DNA of 64,000 bases, taken from positions 186,001 through 250,000 of the forward strand of contig JADNYV010000028.1 in the NCBI GenBank assembly GCA_015501055.1, given 5' to 3'. Origin of the DNA: Mucidula mucida (taxonomy: Eukaryota > Basidiomycota > Agaricomycetes > Agaricales > Physalacriaceae). The notes beneath the pieces are model-generated. The model was not told the DNA's origin. It made no database searches and saw only the letters and a list, made by a program, of their open reading frames with translations. Below, piece after piece: positions 56,403-64,000 of this stretch (positions are counted from its first letter, which is position 1; each line of letters begins with the position of its first letter). Position numbers and translations under genes: made by a program.

Positions 56403-56961
56403 CTACTTGAGCTGCGACTCTTCGATCTGCGACGTTTGCTGGGGTGTCCTCGCGAGCGGCCGCGAGTGCTCGAAGAGTCAGAGCTGTCGGAATCAGAGCT
56501 CGAATCGGAACCAGAGTCGGAACTAGACGAGGTCGAGGACGACCGTGCTCTAAAAGTAATAATGAGATAAATTCAGAGTAAATCGCAATAAATGCGTACC
56601 TCTTTCCCGTTCCTTTATCTTTCTGCTTCTCCTTTTCCCGCTCCTTCTCCTTTGCCTCCAATATCTTGTTCGCAGTACCCGACCTAGCGATGCTTTAGAC
56701 AACATGTGGTGGGCCACAGAAAAGAACCACACACTTTTGCTTAAACTCTTCCGGGACCTCGACTGTTGGCTTGCCAGTCTCTTTCAACTTTGCCAGCACA
56801 CTGGGCTTCTCCAGTTGCTGGGTACGTGATGGCCGCGAGACGTAGACCGGCGCGTTTTTGCACTGGTAAGTGAAATGTCCCGTCTTCAAGCACTTTTGGC
56901 AGATCGTAGACGACGTCGCTCGAGCTGAGCTAGAGCTATGGTGGGGCGCATACTTGGACAT
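56403..56961 (-). CDS. Zinc-knuckle protein (ZCCHC10-like)
   Basis: Start MSKYAPHHSSSSARATSST, then the CCHC knuckle CQKCLKTGHFTYQC (C-x2-C-x4-H-x4-C), which binds single-stranded RNA. Next TQQLEKPSVLAKLKETGKPT and a helical charged segment (EAKEKEREKEKQKDKGTGKR), then a Ser/Asp repeat (SDSGSDSSSDSDSSDSSST) and a basic RS-type end (KRRRSKSRSSSS). This is the ZCCHC10 layout. Two introns, near 56555-56597 and 56668-56735. The RS-like tail suggests a pre-mRNA-processing role in the nucleus (inference). Confidence 0.85.
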
Positions 56962-57045
56962 GACGGCGGACGGAACGTTGCTTTCCAGTGCCAATTTGGT
57001 ATTGGTGCGGGTCTGCGGCCCGACACTCCGGGAATTCAAAATATG

Positions 57046-57288
57046 TTACTTCAACGTACTACCATACACCGTCTTTGTTGGTGTGCGGTCTCCTTTGCTT
57101 ATGGTAGGTGAAAGAGGGATATCCTCCAGAACATCAAAATACACCGCATCCAGCTCGTCGCGTCGCTCCTCGTCTTCCTCAACCTTGAATACGCGATACT
57201 TCATCCAAGGCAAACGACGGGGTGTCGACAACCATAGAGGAGATGCCCACTTTCTCTGACTAATTCTCTTAATCGCAAAGTAGCACAT
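57046..57288 (-). CDS. Small hypothetical protein
   Basis: An 80-residue frame starting MCYFAIKRISQRKWASPLWL. The central part KVEEDEERRDELDAVYFDVL is charged and helical. No family, intron or promoter was seen. It could be chance, an exon of the zinc-knuckle gene or a real small gene. Confidence 0.3.
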   Translation of the reverse strand: MCYFAIKRISQRKWASPLWLSTPRRLPWMKYRVFKVEEDEERRDELDAVYFDVLEDIPLSPTISKGDRTPTKTVYGSTLK

Positions 57289-57336
57289 GCATCTATCTGC
57301 GCGTCAATAATGTTATTTTGCAAGGTTTGTTTCCGC

Positions 57337-58192
57337 TCACGATATAGCCACCATTAGCATGAAGAACGGGAAAAGGTAACGATGATGTTCCCTAGGATTC
57401 GGCTCAAATTTGTCGGACTCCTGATCTGGATCCCGCGGTGGCTCATCTGGTTCGGATATTGGACCATTGGGTTCGCCGGCAACATACCGCGGACATGCAT
57501 GTTTTGTCTTCCAATCAAAAGCGTGCGTTCCGTTGAAGGACCAGCCAAAAGTAGGGTTGGTAGGCTAATTGAACACTCGATGAAAGAACGACGTTGTGCG
57601 AAGGACACCTACTTCTTCCGCGTTGTGATCACAAATGAATTGAATGGATGCCTTTTGCTGTCGTGTAGTGTATATTCCACCGTGTAGAGTCACTTGCAAT
57701 GGAGCTGAAGAATGGCTCAAGGCAAGCGCGCCTAAGCATGCATGTCGTACGTACCGTGCCGGTCTTCTGCGTTGATCTTTGGACCAAATTTCGCTCTGGG
57801 GCTGAGATTTGGGCTCACGGCAATCGGAACGATTTGAGTTATACGGTCTGGGACTGACGGTCGGTTTGGTAGACGGTTCGATACTGTCCTATATGTAAAT
57901 GGGAGGCGGTATACGACCAAACGATGATTACCTTCAAGACATATCCATGTCCCAGGTGGACACTGCAACTCGGCAGGCAAAGTCCCATCCCTCTTCAGCG
58001 CGCCATTCATGCTGATAGTGTATGTACTCTTGGTACGGTCGGTGGTGTATCCTCTTGCAGAGATATAGTAATCGGGGCAGACGTATGTAATTTGACGACA
58101 GGGCAGAGATCAAAGACGAAGTCGCCGACATGAAATGAGCACTGAAGCACGTCTCCAGCAACAATGAGGCGCGTCAAAACCCCAAAGTCCAT
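57337..58192 (-). CDS. Atg27/MRH-like type I membrane protein
   Basis: Start MDFGVLTRLIVAGDVLQCSF followed by HVGDFVFDLCP, a short hydrophobic leader and first Cys pair. Next GALKRDGTLPAELQCPPGTW with ICL, then TVSNRLPNRPSVPDRITQIV with PIAVSPNLSP, and TFGWSFNGTHAFDWKTKHAC. The GTHAFDWKTKHACP end and paired Cys resemble the MRH (mannose-6-phosphate receptor homology) domain of Atg27, a Golgi/endosomal cargo protein in autophagy. The tail is PDEPPRDPDQESDKFEPNPR and a short hydrophobic end. A membrane helix may lie beyond an unseen intron. Middle exon joins are approximate. Confidence 0.5.
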
Positions 58193-58983
58193 AGGTATAG
58201 GTCAATCGCATGACGGGAAAGAGAACAGGCAGTTCAGGAAGCCCTCAGTCATCCTCGAGAAGGGGGCACTTCCGGTCCGACCATTCATCACATGGATGGC
58301 GAATCGTGAACAATCTTCGGAAGAATGTCAAGAGCCATATTGAGTCCGAAGGCTATGTGACTGTGACTGTGATTAGTGGACCAAACAAGTGCCAAACACC
58401 CGGGACATTTGAGCCCTGAGTTCATTCTTCCAGAGACGCGCCAGGACGCGCCACACTACTAATAACGGGAACATAATCAGGACAGGAACCATGTCTATCG
58501 GTGCGCGGTCTACGAGATTCAGCAGGTATTCGATTCTATACATCATCTGATTACGCATCTCGAGGACCACCATGAGTCCACACTGTTTGCCCCGGAGTCT
58601 ATTGTGCTGTCCTATTACCAAATGGGTGTTCGCAAAATGAAATGACGCTTCAAATGTGGACTTCTTGTGTTTGTTCGATGCCATTGTTCATACGATTTGG
58701 GAAATGTGGACGCGTCAGGGTTGGCCACAAACGCAGTGGCTGTCTATATAATGCGGACCTCGACTTGGATTGTTCCCACTTCACACTTATCTTCAGCATT
58801 TGCCACTACTATCTACCAGCTCCCTCAACCGCTTCCCAAGTGTGTCATCATGGACCTTCTGCCAGCTCAAACCTATAGGTTTGTGTCATTCTCTTCGATG
58901 TTCGCGTTGTGTGTTGATTGGGATGATATAGTACCGAATACTATCAACGGCCCTCTCAAGGTCCCAACACTCTCATCGAAAAC
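58193..58983. other. Intergenic region
   Basis: No gene with confidence. A minus frame (58373-58684) has a hydrophobic stretch (MVPVLIMFPLLVVWRVLARL) but no supporting evidence. Confidence 0.4.
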
Positions 58984-60603
58984 ATGGTCTGCGACGATGT
59001 ACTTAATGAGATCTTCAATCGGCTCGTTTGCGTCGACACTTGGTCCCCACATCGGTTTTCTCAAGTCTGCTCACGATGGCGGGTCATTGCGCTCAACAAC
59101 TCGACATTGTGGAACCACATCTATATTAATGAGAACGCCATTGACGACAGGCTCTCTGCTGGGGACGTCATCAAGCGGGTCGTATCTGTTGACGACGTCC
59201 TCAAGGGGAAGGCCAGAAAGCGCGTCTTCGGTAACGCATTCCCCATTATCAAAAGGATGCTCGAGCGTTCGCGCACCCAGCCCCTCGATATCTTCATTGA
59301 TCTCAAGGTTAGTGATCCCCGCGTGCCCTGGGAAGTCTATCAGACCAAGTCGCTCGCTGCACTCCTCGCGCCCTACGTAACCGCCTTCCGCACTTTCTAC
59401 ATCGGAACCGCTGGCTTGTGGAAGCACTGCGCAATTCTCCTTGAGGTCCTGCGCGGACGTCTGCTTCCCAACCTCGAGGATCTCAAAATCGATAGGTCGT
59501 ACCAAAGCTGGCAGTCGTTCGAGCCAAACTTTGATGCCTCCACATACATTGCGCAGACCGCGCCTGTTCCTAGTTCCAAGTTATCTTTCTACCCTGCCAC
59601 GCCCGAAGAGCTTTTGTGTCCCAAACTCTGGCGTCTTAGCCTCACGGGTACATACCATGACTGGGACCGCTTCGTCGCGCGGAATCTCGTCTGCCTTACA
59701 GTTTCCAAACTGCCCTTGAGGGCTCGCCCGACGGCGGCCCAGTTTCGTACGATGCTGAAGATGAGCAGCACCACGCTAGAGGTGCTCGACGTGACAGGCG
59801 CTTTGCCTTTCCTCGAGCCCGAGGACGGCAACATCACGCCGCCTCTTACACTCACCAGGTTGACCCACTTGAGAATGGGTTATACCATGCCCCTCGAGCT
59901 CGATGTGTTCGCGTGCAACTTCCTCGTGCCCGCCCTGAGGTACCTCTCCATTACCAACCTAGACGAGAGAACTCCTGAGGATTTCCGGTTCGCCGAGGAG
60001 TCCCAGATTTATGGTGACACAATGAACTCCTTCATCGCCCTTCTCGCCTCATTCCCTTTCGAACAACTTGAAGGGTTCACGCTCCGGCGTGCCCAGTTTG
60101 GCTCGCCCGCTCCTTTCATCGTCACAGAGGAGATGGCGTACAGTGGCTCCGTATCGTTGTCGTCGCTTCCCGTCCCATTCCAGCTCCTCCAGCGCTTAAA
60201 GAACGCGCACAAGGTCCGCCTTGATAACCCGGACCGTTTCTTGTTGATGGGCATGCTCTACCCTCAATTGGATACGATCACAAAGGACCGCATGGAGGGC
60301 AGCAACAACTTGGACGTTCCTATCGTTCTCTCTAGCGTCAAGGAGCTCTTCTTCGCGGTCAACACCGACGACCAGGCTCATCGCAGCATCATGCGATACT
60401 TGAGCGATCGCCGAGAGCGATATCTGGTGCGGGGCGAAGACGGCGCAGAGATCTTCGTTGGTAAGAAAATAGATGTCCTCAAGTTGACTTTTTCTCTTGT
60501 TTCGAAGGAGATGGAGGCCACGATCGATTGGAAGTCGCTGGTGGTCGCAAAGAAGACGTGCCTGAACCTTGCGGGCGAGAGGAATGTGGCCCTTCTTGAA
60601 TAA
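58984..60603 (+). CDS. Intronless F-box protein
   Basis: A 539-residue frame starting MVCDDVLNEIFNRLVCVDTW, followed by SPHRFSQVCSRWRVIALNNS and TLWNHI, a classic F-box for Skp1 binding in an SCF ligase. A long leucine-rich beta/alpha body follows (IIKRMLERSRTQPLDIFIDL, LRGRLLPNLEDLKIDRS, CPKLWRLSLTGTYHDW, LVPALRYLSITNLDERTPED, KLTFSLVSKEMEATIDWK), typical of mushroom F-box/LRR-like adaptors. In-frame sequence continues upstream (NTLIEN), so an earlier start through an intron is possible. The frame is uninterrupted over its full length, unlike several neighbours. Target unknown. Confidence 0.88.
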   Translation: MVCDDVLNEIFNRLVCVDTWSPHRFSQVCSRWRVIALNNSTLWNHIYINENAIDDRLSAGDVIKRVVSVDDVLKGKARKRVFGNAFPIIKRMLERSRTQPLDIFIDLKVSDPRVPWEVYQTKSLAALLAPYVTAFRTFYIGTAGLWKHCAILLEVLRGRLLPNLEDLKIDRSYQSWQSFEPNFDASTYIAQTAPVPSSKLSFYPATPEELLCPKLWRLSLTGTYHDWDRFVARNLVCLTVSKLPLRARPTAAQFRTMLKMSSTTLEVLDVTGALPFLEPEDGNITPPLTLTRLTHLRMGYTMPLELDVFACNFLVPALRYLSITNLDERTPEDFRFAEESQIYGDTMNSFIALLASFPFEQLEGFTLRRAQFGSPAPFIVTEEMAYSGSVSLSSLPVPFQLLQRLKNAHKVRLDNPDRFLLMGMLYPQLDTITKDRMEGSNNLDVPIVLSSVKELFFAVNTDDQAHRSIMRYLSDRRERYLVRGEDGAEIFVGKKIDVLKLTFSLVSKEMEATIDWKSLVVAKKTCLNLAGERNVALLE

Positions 60604-61207
60604 TAGGATGACAGCCATTTGCCTTGCGAGTTAGATACTTTGCAGGATAATTCATTGATTTTGTATTGTACATACCATACATGTTTTCTCATTCCTATGC
60701 ATATACTACGCTTTCATTCATTTTGTTATTTATACTTATTTGATTGCATTACCTTACCCACTGCCGGCGTCGTTGCACAGAGAACGTTTTGTTGTTGTGA
60801 TGGAATAGCAAATCAAGAAATAGACGGAGTGACATTGGTCGTGTACTTGTAGCAACACCTGTGATCCATAGAGGGTTTCGGCGAAGACGCGGATGTGAGC
60901 AACGAGGAACGAATTGTGGCGATCGTGACTGAATCGGAATGTGGCGGCACTCAATCAAGAACGGAATGGGTAGTAGTGGCACTGCCATCGGTCGCGAAGC
61001 CGTTGTATTCGGAGCTGTTCAAATGATACTGCCACTGCCGGACCTGTGATAAGCGTAAGCAGTGCATCATGTACTGGCTCCCGGTCCTTTCGATAATCTT
61101 GAAAGCTTACTGTATTAACGCCACACTCCCAATGCGGCCGCAAGCTATTAAAATCTATCGCCGGGGTGATTGGCTCAGGTCCCATCGAAACTCCCACAAT
61201 AACCAAC
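60604..61207. other. Intergenic region
   Basis: AT-rich 3' region of the F-box gene followed by the promoter of the dehydrogenase; no gene seen. Confidence 0.45.
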
Positions 61208-62466
61208 ATGGCGCAACTCGAGCAAGACGACATCTTTGTCCGCCCTAGGAAAGCAGTACATTTTGGGGCAGGGAACATGTACGGATTTTTGCCTTCCTCC
61301 ATTGAGTCGTGGTTGACTGACAATCACGATAGCGGGAGAGGCTTTATCGGTCCTCTTCTCTCCCAATCGGGGTACCACGTCACCTTTGTCGATGTGCAGG
61401 AAAGCATCATCGACGAGCTCAATAAAGAGCACCACTACAAGATACACATACTTGACGGCAACGATACACAGAACGACGAAGTGATTACCGATGTCTCGGG
61501 CTCCGCGCCGAATGCCACGAGCACACTCGACGCCATCGTGGATGCGCAGATCGTAACCACATCCGTGGGCGCTAACGTTCTGAAGCGAATAGCACCGACC
61601 ATAGCAGAGGGTGTCTGCAAGCGGCGGGATCATGGGCGGGAGAAGGAAGCGTTGACTGTGATAGCGTGTGAGAACATGATCGGCGCCACGTCGCATCTGC
61701 AGGAATGCGTCACCGTTGCGCTCAAGTCCAAGGGCATGGCACCAGACGAACTCCTCGAGAACGTAGGTTTCCCGAATTGCGAGGTCGATCGGATCGTCCC
61801 GGCGTTCGAGGGAAAAAGTCGCTTAGAAGTCGGAGTAGAAGGATTCTATGAGTGGGTGGTAGAGAAGAGCAAGGTCAAGGGCTCACTCGGCATCAAGGGG
61901 ATGCAGCTACAGGACAGCCTGCAGCCATTTCTGGAGCGGAAGCTGTATACACTGAACTGCGGGCACGCGATATTGGCCTTCCTCGGGTACATCAAAGGGT
62001 ACAAGACTATGGCAGAGGCGGTCGCGGACGACCATTGTAAAGGGACGACCAAGAAGGCGCTACACGAATCTGGAGCTGCACTCATTCGCAGGCACGGGTT
62101 CGACGAGAAGCAGCACCATGACTACATTGAGCGCACGATGACACGCTACGCCAATCCGAATATCAAGGACGAGCTGTCCAGAGTGTCCAGGAATCCATTG
62201 AGGAAGTTGTCCCCAAACGAGAGATTGGTGGAGCGGTCAACATGTGCAAGGAGTTTAACTTGCCAAGGCCGCATTTGATCAAGGGGATCGCAGCGGCTTT
62301 CCATTTCGATGTGCAAGAGGATGAGGAGGCCGTTCAGCTCGTTCATCTGGTTAGAGAGAAGGGAATAGAGGATGCTATTGAAGAAACCACGTCTTTCAAG
62401 AAGGGGAGTCAGGATCACAGTGACGTTCTGAAGGAGTACCATCTGCTTAGGAAGATACCCAACTGA
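61208..62466 (+). CDS. Mannitol-1-phosphate 5-dehydrogenase
   Basis: Interconverts mannitol-1-phosphate and fructose-6-phosphate with NAD in the cytosol. Start MAQLEQDDIFVRPRKAVHFG. The Rossmann motif GAGN-I is completed across an intron (61279-61332) to GRGFIGPLLSQSGYHVTFVD. Then IVTTSVGANVLKRIAPTIAE, VIACENMIGATSHLQ, VGFPNCEVDRIVP, LEVGVEGFYEWVVEKSK, ERKLYTLNCGHAILAFLGYI (with the catalytic Lys of family members in the ERKLY block) and NPLRKLSPNERLV. At 62230-62231 one G is missing; with it the frame runs into GAVNMCKEFNLPRPHLIKGI and ends LRKIPN. No other breaks. Confidence 0.94.
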
Positions 62467-62694
62467 GATGGTGGCAATTGAATGCAAAAGTTATTTCATA
62501 TTCATGTTTACTTGCGCTTCCGGGTCTTCAGTTTGTCATTCGTGTAGAATTTAGCACTGCTGTTGTATATTACGATTATAGATGTGTATGAAAGCAAATA
62601 ATATAAACGATGCCAGAAGCTAACATGATACAACTATACAAGACGATGATGGTGAGCTGATGATACAAACTGATGTGTGCCGATGTTCCTTATG

Positions 62695-64000
62695 CTAAGC
62701 GTTGTCTATCGAAGGTCCAGCACCTGCATCGCCATCCGGGGGACGCTAGCACTTCGACGTGAATATTGAACGTAGCTAAATAAACGAAATACTCACCTTC
62801 TGATTTTTTCGCGGTATAAACAGATTGGGTTCCTTCTTTTTCTTCTTCACCGGAGGAGGTTGTGGTTTTGGTGGCAACCCGTTTGACGGATGAGGGCGTT
62901 GGGGTTTCGGCGGTAACCCGTTCGTCGGACGAGGATCGTTGGGAGGTAACGTAACATTGCTGGTAGACGAATGAGGATCAAGAGTTGTAGGCGATGTAGC
63001 AGGTTGAGGCCGCGACGATGGTTCTGGCCTCTCTTCAGCCGAGGCCGACAATTTGCGTTTGACCCCGCTAACTAATCGCGAAGCATCAGGACGGCTTTGA
63101 GCCGCAACTTGTTTGGGCGTGGAGAGCTCCACTGGGGGCGGAGGCGGAGCGGCAACTGATTTCAGAGACTTCTTCTTCTGTATAGATGGCGTTGAGGCAG
63201 AAGCATTTTCGGTGAAATATGTTTTATTCTATATGATTATCAGCACGCGAATTCCTCATTACGAGTGTCTTACCGCGTCGACGAGCAACCCCTCTCTCTC
63301 GCATCGGAAATAATGAGTTTCCACGTTGCATCGCTACGTTCCAAGGTCGGTGTGTTACCGACCAAGAACACACTCGATTTGGCTCGGGTCAACGCCACGT
63401 TCATGCGCCGCATATCTAACTCGAATCAGCAGAAGAGACTAGGCTGAAAACACGAGCCATACCATTCAAGAATCCGATACTTTGTACACCTGGCCCAGCC
63501 CTGACGGTCGAAAGAATGATGATGTCTTTTTCCTGACCTTGGAATCCATCGACAGTGTTGAACGTGACGTGGTCCAAAATATCACGACCAAACCTCTCCC
63601 GAAAGATAACTTTCAACTCGGATATTTGCCCTCTGTATGGCGAAATGACACCCACTGTCATCTTATTGCCCCAACGCACCTGCAGTCGGTTGTACAATAG
63701 AAGAACCATCTGTGCCTCCGAGGAGTTCTTCATCGACTTGTTGGGCGCCTGTTCCTGGTTGCCAACAACGTTGAAAACCCTGTACACGCCAAATTTCGCG
63801 TCCGCATGCCACGGTTTAGCGGTTTTGGACGCCATTTCCGGGCCATCGGTTAGTCGTCCTCCGTAGAAGAGTTTGCTCGGTAATAAGCTGATCTCTGGGT
63901 GCATGCGATACTGTATGCTAAGTAGATGGACAGCGTTAGGCTGCTGTTTCTGTAAGCGTACGAAAAGGGACTGGTTGTACAGTTGTTTCGTGGCCTGCAT
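62695..64000 (-). CDS. SEN1: Sen1-type superfamily 1 helicase (5' part outside window)
   Basis: The 3' part of the nuclear RNA/DNA helicase that terminates non-coding transcription and resolves R-loops. The first exon in the window carries late helicase motifs: LLSIQYRMHPEISLLPSKLF, ISPYRGQISELKVIFRERFG, FNTVDGFQGQEKDIIILSTV and RAGPGVQSIGFLN. An intron (GTATGG...TTAG, about 63422-63466) joins to DMRRMNVALTRAKSSVFLVG with NTPTLERSD, helicase motif VI. Then GLLVDAV and a Pro/Lys-rich tail (NGLPPKPQRPHPSNGLPPKP, VKKKKKEPNLFIPRKNQK). A last tiny exon (RPPDGDAGAGPSIDNA) ends at 62695. Confidence 0.9.

Overview
This window is nuclear DNA of a filamentous basidiomycete, most likely an Agaricomycete (mushroom or polypore group). 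The evidence is gene structure and gene content. Nearly every gene is cut by short introns of about 45-65 bases with GTRNGT donors and YAG acceptors. Genes are dense on both strands. The families are typical of mushrooms: F-box proteins, multi-pass receptor-like membrane proteins, a GH71 alpha-1,3-glucanase, berberine-bridge-type oxidases and P450s. I saw no convincing tRNA, rRNA or CRISPR array.

Layout. 1-9.7 kb: a truncated GPI-type secreted protein, a PhzF-like isomerase, a GNAT acetyltransferase convergent with a secreted FAD oxidase, two proteins of unknown role (one DUF5745-like) and a mitochondrial CLYBL-type lyase. 9.8-20.7 kb: a major facilitator transporter, a small RING-like tail-anchored protein, the GINS subunit PSF1 head-to-head with NDUFAF6, a large F-box-type protein and V-ATPase subunit d (VMA6). 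20.8-32.3 kb: three paralogous single-pass membrane proteins, two of which bracket a GH71 glucanase, plus a candidate Scm3/HJURP centromere chaperone and a Ser/Pro-rich protein. 32.5-42.7 kb: an F-box protein, the tRNA-binding cofactor ARC1, a complete pogo/Fot1-like DNA transposon with terminal inverted repeats and TA target duplication, a P450 and a HIT hydrolase. 43-50.6 kb: two receptor-like membrane proteins, a 2-oxoglutarate oxygenase, a histone-fold protein and a small heat-shock protein with a likely heat-shock element. 50.8-64 kb: an acidic EF-hand-like protein, a Borealin-type passenger protein, a Sec14-type lipid-transfer protein, a nucleotidyltransferase-fold protein, a zinc-knuckle protein, an Atg27-like membrane protein, an intronless F-box protein, mannitol-1-phosphate dehydrogenase and the 3' part of a Sen1 helicase.

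The genes do not form one pathway; this is mostly housekeeping chromosome with small lineage-specific clusters. Two features stand out. First, at least ten genes carry a one-base reading-frame break, usually where one base seems to be missing from a homopolymer. The breaks include conserved housekeeping genes (VMA6, mannitol-1-phosphate dehydrogenase), so most are probably sequence errors rather than pseudogenes. Second, the transposon is structurally complete and its transposase frame is open. Exon joins below are read from splice consensus plus protein continuity; no search or alignment was run.
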